From: Ariolimax columbianus
Lineage: Eukaryota; Mollusca; Gastropoda; Stylommatophora; Arionidae
Reading direction: 5' to 3'
Assembly (NCBI GenBank): GCA_036924085.1
Contig: JAVGWX010000012.1
Location: forward strand, 847,501 to 911,500
Length of the DNA: 64,000 nucleotides
Program-made: the position numbers and the translations under genes
Notes under the pieces: generated by a model
Database searches by the model: none
The model's input: only the letters and a program-made list of their open reading frames with translations
What the model was told of the DNA's origin: nothing
Shown here: positions 11,685-22,334 of the stretch, one piece after another
Numbering within the stretch: position 1 is the first letter of the stretch
Layout: every line of letters begins with the position of its first letter

Positions 11685-11780
11685 TTCTTTGTTATCCATG
11701 CTTGTTATCCAGGCTTGTTATCCATGCTTGTTATCCAGGCTTGTTACCATACTTGTTATCCATGCTTGTTATGTAGGATA
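11685..11780. repeat. Short array of ttgttatccatgc / ttgttatccaggc
   Basis: Seven or so 13-bp units, the last ones degenerate. Confidence 0.85.
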
Positions 11781-11799
11781 AGTTATGGTAGGTAGGTGA

Positions 11800-13532
11800 A
11801 GCTATCAACTACCTGGTGAGGGTACTGACAGGTAGGCCAAGCTAGTGTCTGGTGAGGGTACTGTCTAGGTAGGTGAAGCTAGCGTCTGGTGAGGGTACTG
11901 TCTAGGTAGGTGAAGCTAGCGTCTGGTGAGGGTACTGTCTAGGTAGGTGAAGCTAGCGTCTGGTGAGGGTACTGTCTAGGTAGGTGAAGCTAGCGTCTGG
12001 TGAGGGTACTGCCAGGTAGGTGAAGCTAGCGTCTGGTGAGGGTACTGTCTAGGTAGGTGAAGCTAGCGTCTGGTGAGGGTACTGCCAGGTAGGTGAAGCT
12101 AGCGTCTGGTGAGGGTACTGTCTAGGTAGGTGAAGCTAGCGTCTGGTGAGGGTACTGCCAGGTAGGTGAGGCTAGCGACTGTCTAGTGAGGGTACTGACA
12201 GGTAGGTGAAGCTAGTGTCTGGTGAGGGTACTGCCAGGTAGGTGAAGCTAGCGTCTGGTGAGGGTACTGCCAGGTAGGTGAAGCTAGTGACTGGTGAGGG
12301 TACTGCCAGGTAGGTGAGGCTAGTGACTGTCTGGTGAGGGTACTGCCAGGTAGGTGAAGCTAGTGTCTGGTGAGGGTACTGCCAGGTAGGTGAGGCTAGC
12401 GACTGTCTAGTGAGGGTACTGCCAGGTAGGTGAGGCTAGTGACTGGTGAGGGTACTGCCAGGTAGGTGAGGCTAGAGACTCTCTAGTGAGGGTACTGCCA
12501 GGTAGGTGAGGCTAGTGACTGGTGAGGGTACTGCCAGGTAGGTGAAGCTAGTGACTGGTGAGGGTACTGCCAGGTAGGTGAGGCTAGTGACTGTCTGGTG
12601 AGGGTACTGCCAGGTAGATGAGGCTAGTGACTGTCTGGTGAGGGTACTGCCAGGTAGGTGAAGCTAGTGTCTGTCTGGTGAGGGTATTGCCAGGTAGGTG
12701 AGGCTAGTGACTGTCTGGTGAGGGTACTGCCAGGTAGGTGAAGCTAGTGTCTGGTGAGGCTAGTGACTGTCTGGTGAGGGTACTGCTAGGTAGGTGAAGC
12801 TAGTGTCTGGTGAGAGTACTGACAGGTAGGTGAGGCTAGTGACTGGTGAGGGTACTGACAGGTAGGTGAGGCTAGTGACTGTTAAGGGTACTGCCAGGTA
12901 GGTGAGGCTAATGACTGGTGAGGGTACTGCCAGGTAGGTGAGGCTAGTGATTGTCTGGTGAGGGTACTGCCAGGTAGGTGAGGCTAGTGACTGTTGAGGG
13001 TACTGCCAGGTAGGTGAGGCTAATGACTGGTGAGGGTACTGCCAGGTAGGTGAGGCTAGTGATTGTCTGGTGAGGGTACTGCCAGGTAGGTGAGGCTAGT
13101 GACTGCCTGGTGAGGGTACTGCCAGGTAGGTGAAGCTAGTGTCTGGTGAGGCTAGTGACTGTCTGGTGAGGGTACTGCTAGGTAGGTGAAGCTAGTGTCT
13201 GGTGAGAGTACTGACAGGTAGGTGAGGCTAGTGACTGGTGAGGGTACTGCCAGGTAGGTGAGGCTAGCGACTGTTGAGGGTACTGCCAGGTAGGTGAGGC
13301 TAGCGACTGTATGATGAGAGTACTGCCAGGTAGGTGAGGCTAGTGAGTGGTGAGGGTACTGCCTGGTAGGTGAGGCTAGTGACTGTTGAGGGTACTGCCA
13401 GGTAGGTGAGGCTAATGACTGGTGAGGGTACTGCCAGGTAGGTGAGGCTAGTGATTGTCTGGTGAGGGTACTGCCAGGTAGGTGAGGCTAGTGACTGCCT
13501 GGTGAGGGTACTGCCAGGTAGGTGAAGCTAGC
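11800..13532. repeat. 36-41-bp array with splice-site-like words
   Basis: Over 40 units contain ggtgagggtactgccaggta followed by ggtgaagctag or ggtgaggctag. Most carry the string ccaggtaggtgag, an AG/GTAGGT word matching both splice consensus sites. Unit length varies through loss or gain of ctgtct. Long blocks recur, for example near 12840-13000 and 13210-13460. Confidence 0.95.
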
Positions 13533-13948
13533 GTCTGTCTGGAATGTTAGGTTCGATGTACGGCTTGCAGGGGCAGGCTGGAAGAGTACTTCCGTTGTTC
13601 TAGTGTTGATCGTGAGGCGAAAGGGACCGCATGCCCCGCCATGGTGGACTGCCTGTTTCTGAGCAACTGTTGAGGGTCCGTGGTTTGAGCAAGTGTTGAG
13701 GGTCCCCGGGCAGGAGATCCAGGATTGTGGTCTCACCTCTGGGTAGGATGTCACGTGGCTCGGGATGAACTGCCCCCTGTACCTGATACACTTGTCAGTA
13801 GCAGCGCCGTGGACAACATTAGGGAGCATTCCTGCACAGATCTTGATCGGGTGGTGACTGAGTGGGTAGGTTACATACACTTCTCACTCGCGTAGTGTAC
13901 GAGCTGTCATGCCATCATAAAATTAATTGGACAACCGCAATGAATCTG
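13533..13948. other. Unique intron sequence, unassigned
   Basis: About 415 bp without a repeat and without an exon of fitting phase. A minus-strand open frame of 130 codons covers most of it, but half its frame runs into the adjacent array and I recognise no domain. It may be a worn mobile-element scrap. Confidence 0.5.
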
Positions 13949-14230
13949 CAGGGGCAGCCAAACTTGGCCCTCATGGGCAGCCAAACATGGCCCTCAGGGG
14001 CAGCCAAACTTGGGCCTGAAGGGCAGCCAAACTTAACCCTCAGGGCAGCCAAACTTGGCCCTCAGGGGCAGCCAAACTTGGCCCTCACAACAACAAAAGC
14101 GGCAGCCAAACTTGGCCCTCGGGGGCAGCCAAACTTGGCCCTCACAACAACAAAAGCAGCAGCCAAACGTGGCCCTCAGGGGCAGCCAAACTTGGCCCTC
14201 AAGCGCATTTAAACTTGGCCCTCAGGAGCA
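13949..14230. repeat. 21-bp array with insertions
   Basis: About a dozen units of ggcagccaaacttggccctca, two of them extended by caacaacaaaagc. Confidence 0.92.
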
Positions 14231-14299
14231 GACGAACACCAGGGATCACGTCCCATCGATCACATCTGCCATATTTATTCCACAGTGGAAACGGAAGAT

Positions 14300-14735
14300 G
14301 AAAGCTGCCAGAACGTCAGAGGTCAGATACGCTAGACAAGACGAGAATCACCTTACTCCAGAACGTCAGAGGTCAGACACGCTAGACGAGAATCACCTTA
14401 CTCCAGAACGTCAGAGGTCAGACACGCTAGACGAGACGAGAATCACCTTACTCCAGAACGTCAGAGGTCAGACACGCTAGACGAGAATCACCTTACTCCA
14501 GAACGTCAGAGGTCAGACACGCTAGACAAGAATCACCTTACTCCAGAACGTCAGAGGTCAGACACGCTAGACAAGAATCACCTTACTCCAGAACGTCAGA
14601 GGTCAGACACGCTAGACGAGACGAGAATCACCTTACTCCAGAACGTCAGAGGTCAGACACGCTAGACAAGAATCACCTTACTCCAGAACGTCAGAGGTCA
14701 GACACGCTAGACGAGAATCACCTTACTCCAGAATT
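14300..14735. repeat. 45-bp array
   Basis: Nine or ten units containing gaatcaccttactccagaac then gtcagaggtcagacacgc. Some units are 5 bp longer through a second gagac. Confidence 0.93.
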
Positions 14736-15227
14736 GAGTTAGACACTAGATGATGGTGTTAGGAATAGAAGGAACTAGTTTATGATCAAGGATATAATCG
14801 GGTATAGAAACAGAGGAAACCATCTGGCTGTGCCAAAAGCCTCTGATAAGAGAACTTAGAAATATTAGACTATTTGATGTGATTCTATCAAGTCCTGTCA
14901 ACAAAGTTCGTTTCGTGTTTCATGGATATTTTGATATGAGAGGGGAAATAATTAGGTCTAAGGGAGATAAGTCTGCAAATAAATCACAATAACCATTGAC
15001 CAGGATAGTTAGTTGAATTGAGTGGGTCTGGTACATCTGTTTCATGACAGTCTAGTGACTAGCGAGGTGGGGGACCGACGTATTCCCTGTAGTAGTGAGT
15101 GACACACAGATGAAGCCACGCATAGCATCACCACCTGGACCCTGGTCCAACTTCATCGGCCTTCGTTGGTAGATGAGGAAAGCTACTGCAATCCAGCGGA
15201 GATACCTCTCTTCTCACCCCACTCGGT
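14736..15227. other. Unique intron sequence
   Basis: About 490 bp of AT-richer single-copy sequence. I see no exon, RNA gene or recognisable element. Confidence 0.5.
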
Positions 15228-15765
15228 TACATGTGACTCTGTCCTACAATCACACTGTTTTTGTATATTTGACTCTGTCCTACAATCACACTGTTTTTGT
15301 ATATTTGACTCTGTCCTACAATCACACTGTTTTTGTATATTTGACTCTGTCCTACAATCACACTGTTTTTGTATATTTGACTCTGTCCTACAATCACACT
15401 GTTTTTGTATATTTGACTCTGTCCTACAATCACACTGTTTTTGTATATTTGACTCTGTTTTACAATCACACTGTTTTTGTATATTTGACTCTGTCCTACA
15501 ATCACACTGTTTTTGTATATTTGACTCTGTTTTACAATCACACTGTTTTTGTATATTTGACTCTGTCCTACAATCACACTGTTTTTGTATATTTGACTCT
15601 GTCCTACAATCACACTGTTTTTGTATATTTGACTCTGTCCTACAATCACACTGTTTTTGTATATTTGACTCTGTCCTACAATCACACTGTTTTTGTATAT
15701 TTGACTCTGTCCTACAATCACACTGTTTTTGTATATTTGACTCTGTCCTACAATCACACTGTTTG
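15228..15765. repeat. 36-bp array
   Basis: Fifteen near-identical units containing tgactctgtcctacaatcac and actgtttttgtatatt. Only two units carry a ttt variant in place of tcc. Long open frames on both strands are artefacts of 36 being a multiple of three. Confidence 0.96.
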
Positions 15766-16104
15766 TTACACAACTTTCACAGGCGCCCTCATGGTGAGGT
15801 CCTTTCATTGCTCTTTGGTTGGACTGGCTTCTGAGAGCGCACAAACCTAGCATAGGTACATACAGACACATCCAAGCACTGGTTTATGCATCTTAATATC
15901 GCCCAGTTGACTACGGTCTAGGGTGGAATAGGCGTGCCTCCGTCAGTAGTGAGGCAAACACGTCAATAACAAAAAGCAGACAGCGAACACCGTTGTACGA
16001 GCACACACAAGAGTGCGGTTACTCATTGTGACCAATCAACTACATCAACAATAACATCACCTCGTGTTTGATGATTGACCTAACTTTCGTGAATGACCTC
16101 TGTT
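15766..16104. other. Unique intron sequence before exon 5
   Basis: About 340 bp with no repeat or element that I recognise. Confidence 0.5.
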
Positions 16105-16163
16105 GATTGTTTCAGGTCCTTGGATTTGAACTGAGCAGCCATTGTATGAACTTTCTGTTTCAG
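16105..16163 (+). pseudogene. Duplicated 3' splice site and 5' part of CFAP65-like exon 5
   Basis: The sequence around ttgtttcag at 16107-16115 and the bases that follow repeat 48 nt later as the real acceptor and exon start; the stretch ctgagcagccattgtat is identical in both. In the frame imposed by exon 4, the upstream copy reads GPWI and then TGA. It is therefore a decoy acceptor leading to a poison mini-exon, unless both acceptors compete. The second AG can act as the acceptor for the real exon. Confidence 0.75.
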
Positions 16164-16279
16164 GTCCTAGTGTTGAACTGAGCAGCCATTGTATCAACTT
16201 CCTACAGATTGACCTGGGAGACTCGGCTGTCAAGCTCTTGGATATCATCAACAACTCAGACGTGGAGGCTGTCTACCAG
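16164..16279 (+). CDS. CFAP65: CFAP65-like exon 5
   Basis: 116 nt between acceptor tgtttcag and donor gtgaga. With the split glycine it reads GPSVELSSHCINFLQIDLGD, then SAVKLLDIINNSDVEAVYQ, the opening of a new ASH domain (INF..I.LGD......I.NNSD). The 48 bp just upstream are an imperfect duplicate of the acceptor and the first third of the exon. Frame from exon 4 is kept only with the downstream acceptor, because the upstream one runs into a stop after four codons. Confidence 0.9.
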
Positions 16280-16677
16280 GTGAGAGTGCCCCCTGCATGG
16301 GGGTCGTCTGCTGTGGCACACTTTGTTCAAACAACTGCAGATAACACCATAGATGATGCAACTATGACACGTTCAGAGAGAGAGTCCTCTAGTCTAACCT
16401 GTCTACCACAACATATCTTCTTCTACCCTGATTAACTAAGTGTATATTATGTAGTCACGTGTGCCGTCTGGCAGGTGACAATGAAGTTGATCTCTGGCGG
16501 TCGTTGGTCCAATGCTGTGCAATAATAGCTTCTTGCCAGCCAAGCTTGTGGATATGCTCCCTGAGGATTCAGGTTACAACTCACTTTCGATCAAGGGACT
16601 ATGGCCTACCCGCGTGACCATTCTGATTCCGATACGTTTTCCAAGGTAACCTGACATGAGCAGTCCACGAGCCAATC
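16280..16677. other. Unique 5' part of the intron after exon 5
   Basis: About 400 bp of single-copy sequence starting with the donor gtgaga. This is one of the few introns where no array touches the donor region. Confidence 0.55.
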
Positions 16678-17650
16678 TGTTGGAGGTGGTCAGCTAGCAG
16701 TTATGGTGGAAGTGGTCAGCTAGAAGCTCTTGGTGGAGGTGGTCAGCTATCAGCTCTTGGTGGAGGTGGTCAGCTATCAGCTCTTGGTGGAGGTGGTCAG
16801 CTATCAGCTCTTGGTGGAGGTGGTCAGCTATCAGCTCTTGGTGGAGGTGGTCAGCTATCAGCTCTTGGTGGAGGTGGTCAGCTATCAGCTCTTGGTGGAG
16901 GTGGTCAGCTATCAGCTCTTGGTGGAGGTGGTCAGCTAGCAGCTCTTGGTGGAGGTGGTCAGCTAGCAGCTTTTGGTGGAGGTGGTCAGCTCTTGGTTGG
17001 TGGAGGTGGTCAGCTCTTGGTGGAGGTGGTCAGCTCTTGGTGGAGGTGGTCAGCTCTTGGTGGAGGTGGTCAGCTAGCAGCTCTTGGTGGAGGTGGTCAG
17101 CTAGCAGCTCTTGGTGGAGGTGGTCAGCTAGCAGCTCTTGGTGGAGGTGGTCAGCTAGCAGCTCTTGGTTGGTGGAGGTGGTCAGCTCTTGGTGGAGGTG
17201 GTCAGCTCTTGGTGGAGGTGGTCAGCTAGCAGCTCTTGGTTGGTGGAGGTGGTCAGCTCTTGGTAGAGGTGGTCAGCTAGCAGCTCTTGGTGGAGGTGGT
17301 CAGCTAGCAGCTCTTGGTGGAGGTGGTCAGCTCTTGGTTGGTGGAGGTGGTCAGCTCTTGGTGGAGGTGATCAGCTTTCAGCTCTTGGTTGGTGGAGGTG
17401 GTCAGCTCTTGGTTGGTGGAGGTGGTCAGCTAGCAGCTCTTGGTGGAGGTGGTCAGCTAGCAGCTCTTAGTTGGTGGAGGTGGTCAGCTCTTGGTTGGTG
17501 GAGGTGGTCAGCTCTTGGTTGGTGGAGGTGGTCAGCTAGCAGCTCTTGGTGGAGGTGGTCAGCTAGCAGCTCTTAGTTGGTGGAGGTGGTCAGCTCTTGG
17601 TTGGTGGAGGTGGTCAGCTCTTGGTGGAGGTGGTCAGCTAGCAGCTTGTC
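16678..17650. repeat. Array of ggtggtcagct-based units (about 19-27 bp)
   Basis: Units combine ggtggtcagct, optional atcagct or agcagct, and cttggtgga or cttggttggtgga. The left block is regular with a 27-bp period; the right part mixes short and long units. Confidence 0.94.
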
Positions 17651-17764
17651 TTGGAAGAAGACTGCTTGGATGTAATACACTCCCTCAGTCTGCCCAGACA
17701 TGTTCAGCTCTTGTTTAATCATAGTTTGGTGTTTGCCCTGCACTAAGAGCACCTCCAAACATTG

Positions 17765-18335
17765 TTTAAGCTGGCTAAATCTGTCCTAGTTAAATCTGTC
17801 CTGGCTAAATTTGTCCTGGCTAAATCTGACCTGGTTAAATCTGTCCTGGCTAAATATGTCCTGGCTAAATATGTCCTGACTAAATCTGTCCTGGCTAAAT
17901 CTGATCTGACTAAATATGTCCGGGCTAAATCTGTTCTGACTAAATCTGCCTGGACTAAATCTGTTCTGGCTAAATCTGTGTTTACTAAATCTCTCCTGAC
18001 TAAATCTGCCCTGGCTAAATCTGTCCTGACTAAATCTGTCATGTCTAAATCTGGCATGACTAAATCTGGCATGACTAAATCTGGCATGACTAAATATGTC
18101 CTGGCTAAATCTGTTCTGACTAAATCTCTCCTGACTAAATCTGCCCTGGCTAAATATGTCCTGACTAAATCTGTCATGTCCAAATCTGTCATGACTAAAT
18201 CTGGCATGGCTAAATCTGTCCTGACTAAATATGTCCTGGTTAAATCTGTTCTGGCTAAATCTGTGTTGACTAAATCTGTCCTGGCTAAATCTGTCCTGAC
18301 TAAATCTGTCATGACTAAATCTGTTCTAGCTATGA
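17765..18335. repeat. 15-bp array
   Basis: About 38 units of taaatctgtcctgac and variants. Open frames of over 220 codons occur on both strands because the unit is five codons long. Confidence 0.94.
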
Positions 18336-18462
18336 TGTCTGATGTAACTGTACTCCAGAGGTCTCCGTCGTTGCTAGCTCTATCTTCCAGCTTTCTCTTC
18401 AATATCTTCGTCTGCAATATTCATCTAAATGTTACAACATCAGCAACTGGCTCGGTGGTCTA

Positions 18463-18578
18463 CTTGTGGCCCACGAACAATTAACGTTTTCCTCATGTGG
18501 CCCACGAACAATTAACGTTTTCCTCATGTGGCCCACGAACAATTAACATTTTCCTCATGTGGCCCACGAACAATTACA
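18463..18578. repeat. 31-bp array
   Basis: Nearly four units containing tgtggcccacgaacaattaa and cgttttcctca. Confidence 0.9.
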
Positions 18579-18713
18579 TTTTACTGTTTTGAACTTGAAA
18601 TATCAGCTCTGCACTCCCAGAGCAGAATATGGGTGACACAGTCAGTCTTAAGTCTTGGGATCAGTTGCTGGTAGACAACCTAGACTCATGGACAGAAAAC
18701 CGTCATACATTGT

Positions 18714-19548
18714 TACTTAACTTAACATAACTTAACGTCTTTATACTGGTTTAGAAGACTCTGCAGAGTCTGTATTCAACCAGTTCCAATTACATCATCT
18801 TGCTCTAGAAGCTGTACGCATCCAATCTGTTCTTAAATGCATTGACCGTCCCAGCCTCCACCTCCTCACTTGGCAATGCATTCCAAGCATTCACAACTCT
18901 CTGGCTAAAGAAATACTTCCTAATATCTAATTTGGACCTCTCCTTAGTCAACTTGTAGCTGTGCCCTCTTGTCCTTGTTGGTGGTTGTACTTTAAAAAAC
19001 TTGTTATAGTCTACTTTATTCATTCCTCTGATCATCTTATACACCTGTATTAAGTCACCACGAATTCTTCTCTCTTCTAAACACTGTAGGCCGGTTCTTT
19101 TTAATCTTTCCTCATAACTGTAATTCTGGAATCCCACTATCAGCTTTGTCGCTCTTTTTTTGTATTCTCTCCAGCATGTTTATATCCCCTCTATGATAAG
19201 GACTCCACACCTGTACACAGTACTCCAATCTAGGTCTAACTAATGCTTTATACAGTTTGACTATCACTTCCTTGCTCCTATGTTTAATATTTCTTTTTAT
19301 CATCCCTAACATTTCATTTGCCTTTTTTACTGCTACCTGAACTTGCTCACTCACCTTACCTGTATGATCTGTTATAACCCCTAAGTCCCTTTATTTATCT
19401 ATCTTTCTAATGTTGTTCTCTCCCATTCTGTAATTATGTTCCATATTGGATCTACCCATGTGGATGACTGTACATTTATCTACATTAAACTCCATTTGCC
19501 AGATTACAGACCATTCTCAAATTTTATCTAAATCCGACCTCAATATAT
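18714..19548 (-). mobile_element. 5'-truncated CR1-like LINE copy
   Basis: Matches the 3' part of the near-full-length copy at 53447-57697. The 3' tail, with TTAAG-type repeats, lies at the left edge. The RT C-terminal region is visible as two minus-strand open pieces (around 19112-19354 with RPRLEYCVQVWSPYHRGDIN, and 18805-19137 with RIRGDLIQVYKMIRGMNK), separated by a frameshift. Homology stops abruptly at about 19548 inside the RT. It lies in the intron between exons 5 and 6, opposite to the gene. Confidence 0.92.
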
Positions 19549-19595
19549 TGTCAATATTGTCTGTCAAGAGCTTGCTTGCTGAGGCTTATGGTGTG

Positions 19596-19706
19596 CTGGG
19601 TGACATTGACAAGCCAAGTCTGGTCACATTGATAGTTGTTTGAGTCAAGTCTGGTCACATTGACAAGTGTTTGAGTCAAGTCTGGTCACATTGACAAGTG
19701 TAATTG
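19596..19706. repeat. About 30-bp array
   Basis: Three to four units containing caagtctggtcacattgaca and agtgtttgagt, ending 26 nt before exon 6. Confidence 0.85.
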
Positions 19707-19731
19707 GTTTGATTTTGTTGTGTTATAACAG

Positions 19732-19881
19732 TTTGAGTTGGACTGTGAGCAGTCTGTGTTCAAGTTCTCCATCGTCAGCGGATTCATCCAGGCCAGATCG
19801 AGGCAGACGGTTGCTCTACAGTTTGTGCCTCAGTGTCCTATCAACTTCTACAGGAGGGTGGCTTTCCTGGTCCATAACCAG
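19732..19881 (+). CDS. CFAP65: CFAP65-like exon 6
   Basis: 150 nt, exactly 50 codons, between acceptor tataacag and donor gtcagt. It reads FELDCEQSVFKFSIVSGFIQ, then ARSRQTVALQFVPQCPIN and FYRRVAFLVHNQ. R.T..LQF.P..P..FYRRV is a well-formed ASH/MSP strand pattern and continues exon 5. A GT-rich array begins directly at the donor. Confidence 0.9.
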
Positions 19882-20236
19882 GTCAGTGTGTGTGTGGGTG
19901 GTATGGGTGGTGTGGTGTGTGGGTTGTACTGGTGTGTGGGTGTTATGGTGTGTGGGTGGTATGGTGTGTGGATGATAGGGGTGTATGGGTGGTATGGGTG
20001 TGTGGATGGTGGGGGTGGTATGGTGTGTGGGGGGTATGGTGTGTGCGTGTGTGGGTGGTATGGTGTGTGGGTGGTATGGTGTGTGGATGGTATGAGTGTG
20101 TGGGTTGTATGGTGTGTGGGTGGTAGATGTGTGGGTGGTATGGGTATGTGGGTGTGTGGTGGTATGGTGTGTGGGTGGTATGGGTGTGTGGGTGGTATGG
20201 TGTGTGGGTGGCAAGGGTGTGTGGTGGGGTGTGTGC
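19882..20236. repeat. GT-rich array
   Basis: Units of ggtatggtgtgtgggt and variants that start at the exon 6 donor itself. Confidence 0.9.
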
Positions 20237-20315
20237 ATCTTGGTATGGGCTGTCATGTCTGTCCAGTATAATATATGTCCTCTCATTCCTCCCAACAGTA
20301 AATATTGACACAAAT

Positions 20316-20362
20316 GTATGAGATAATGTATGAGATAATGTATGAGATAATGTATGAGAATG
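20316..20362. repeat. Short gtatgagataat array
   Basis: Four 12-bp units about 65 nt before exon 7. Confidence 0.85.
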
Positions 20363-20426
20363 ACAGAAGGAGACAGAGGACACATGTACTGACAGTTGTG
20401 TTTCAACTACCTTCTGTCAATCATAG

Positions 20427-20555
20427 CTGCCACAGTACCTTGACCTTTTGGGGACCTGTCATTCAGAGTCTGTCAAGCCATCAGTCCTTGAGAAGAAACA
20501 TCTTGTCCGCTACCAGACCCACGTGGAGAGAGGGCTCTCCTTCATTGCACCAGAG
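20427..20555 (+). CDS. CFAP65: CFAP65-like exon 7 (diagnostic motif)
   Basis: 129 nt, 43 codons, between acceptor aatcatag and donor gtcagt. It reads LPQYLDLLGTCHSESVKP, then SVLEKKHLVRYQTH and VERGLSFIAPE. The L.GTCHS..VKP..L...HL..Y.TH..RGL run is the segment on which I base the CFAP65/CCDC108 assignment; it links two ASH domains. The 26-bp array starts about 20 nt after the donor and shares the word gtcac with the intron start. Confidence 0.9.
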
Positions 20556-20575
20556 GTCAGTCCAGGTCTTGTCTG

Positions 20576-21260
20576 CTGTCACACCTCAGTCACTCTCTGT
20601 GCTGTCACACTTGTGTCACTGTCTGTGCTGTCACACTTATGTCACTCCTCTTGCTGTCACACATGTGTCACTCTCTGTGCTGTCACACTTGTGTAACTCT
20701 CTGTGCTGTCACACTTGTGTCACTCTCTGTGCTGTCACACTTGTGTCACTCTCTGTGCTGTCACACTTGTGTAACTCTCTGTGCTGTCACACTTGTGTAA
20801 CTCTCTGTGCTGTCACACTTGTGTCACTCTCTGTGCTGTCACACTTGTGTCACTCTCTGTGCTGTCACACTTGTGTCACTCTCTGTGCTGTCACACTTGT
20901 GTCACTCTCTGTGCTGTCACACTTGTGTCACTGTCTGTGCTGTCACACTTGTGTCACTGTCTGTGCTGTCACACTTGTGTCACTGTCTGTGCTGTCACAC
21001 TTGTGTCACTGTCTGTGCTGTCACACTTGTGTCACTCTCTGTGCTGTCACACTTGTGTCACTCTCTGTGCTGTCACACTTGTGTCACTGTCTGTGCTGTC
21101 ACACTTGTGTCACTGTCTGTGCTGTCACACTTGTGTCACTCTCTGTGCTGTCACACTTGTGTCACTCTCTGTGCTGTCACACTTGTGTCACTGTCTGTGC
21201 TGTCACACTTGTGTCACTGTCTGTGCTGTCACACTTGTGTCACTCTCTGCGCTGTCAGAT
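20576..21260. repeat. 26-bp array
   Basis: About 26 units containing gctgtcacacttgtgtcact followed by ctctgt or gtctgt. All three forward frames are open over most of it. Confidence 0.95.
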
Positions 21261-21284
21261 ATTGGAATCTGTTCAGTATATTTA

Positions 21285-22066
21285 ACTGTACTGGTTGTGG
21301 AAGTGGTAGAGACTGGTTGTGGAAGTGGTAGAGACTGGTTGTGGAAGTGGTTTACAGTGGTAAAAACTGGTTAGAAGTGTTTGAGATTGGTACTAGACTG
21401 GACGTTGTTCAGACTGAGACTAGATTGTGGAAGCTTTTGAGAGTAGGCTATTGGTGGAAGCTGTTGAGACTGAGACTAGATTGTTTGTGGAAGCTGTTAA
21501 GACTGTGACTAGACTGTGGAAGCTGTTGAGACTGAGGTTAGACTGGACTATTTATGGACACTATTGAGATTGAGACTAGACTACTTGTGGAAGCTGTGGA
21601 GACTAGACTATTTTATATGGAAGCTGTAGAGACTAGACTATTTGTGGACACTATTGAGACCGAGACGACTATTTCTGGAAGCTGTTTAGACTAGACTATT
21701 TGTGAAAGCTGTTGAGACTGAAACTAGACTATTTGTGGCAACTGTTGAGACTGAGACTAGACTATTTGTGGAAGCTGTTGAGACTAGACTATTTGTAGAA
21801 GCTGTTTAGACTAGACTCTTTGTGGACACTATTGAGACTAACTAGACTATTTGAAGAAGCTGTTGAGACTGAGACTAGACTATTTGTGGAAGCTGTTGAG
21901 ACTGAAACTAGACTATTTGTGGCAACTGTTGAGACTAGACTATTTGTGGACGCTGTTGAGACTGAGACTAGACTATTAGTGGAAGCTGTTGAGACTGAGA
22001 CTAGACTATTTGTGGAAGCTGTTGAGACTGAGACTAGACTATTTGTGGACGCTGTTGAGACTGAGA
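21285..22066. repeat. About 33-bp array
   Basis: Units of gaagctgttgagactgagac plus tagactatttgtg. The left part is degenerate, the right part more regular. Confidence 0.92.
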
Positions 22067-22142
22067 CTGACCAAGGTACATGTTTTGATTAAGTTAGGCT
22101 GACATCTGTGACACCAACTATTTAATGACCATCTTTCTTCAG

Positions 22143-22223
22143 CAACTCAATGAACATGTACAAGCTGGCAGATTGAAAGTTGACCTAAATGATTGCTTGG
22201 AGTTTGTCAATGCTGAAGACAAG
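22143..22223 (+). CDS. CFAP65: CFAP65-like exon 8
   Basis: 81 nt, 27 codons, between acceptor tttcttcag and donor gtcaga. It reads QLNEHVQAGRLKVDLN, then DCLEFVNAEDK. It is hydrophilic and probably helical, in line with the linker that follows the RGL...P motif in CFAP65 proteins. Identification rests on phase and position more than on its own sequence. Confidence 0.78.
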
Positions 22224-22334
22224 GTCAGAGTTCATGAATAATCATTGCTAAGTGTCGACGGTCGTGAAACTTTGAAAACTGTTAACCACAAATGTTAAAG
22301 TTTACCAACTTTAACCGGTTTCTCATTGGTCATG

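Noticed and set aside
13488..13880. A 130-codon minus-strand frame in unique sequence
   Set aside because: It has no recognisable domain, extends into the neighbouring satellite, and a second frame is open over the same stretch.
13855..13885. A tRNA box-A-like string (gactgagtgggtaggtta)
   Set aside because: No box B at the right distance downstream, and no cloverleaf could be drawn, so neither a tRNA nor a SINE is called.
15228..15765. CRISPR-like appearance of a regular 36-bp array
   Set aside because: Units are contiguous with no unique spacers, and the setting is a eukaryotic intron.
17762..18484. Forward and reverse frames of over 220 codons with a VLTKS-type repeat
   Set aside because: 15-bp satellite; both strands open; no independent domain.
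18714..18740. Telomere-like repeats suggested by TTAAC/TTAGT words
   Set aside because: No run matches a known telomere unit; these are LINE tails and satellite units.
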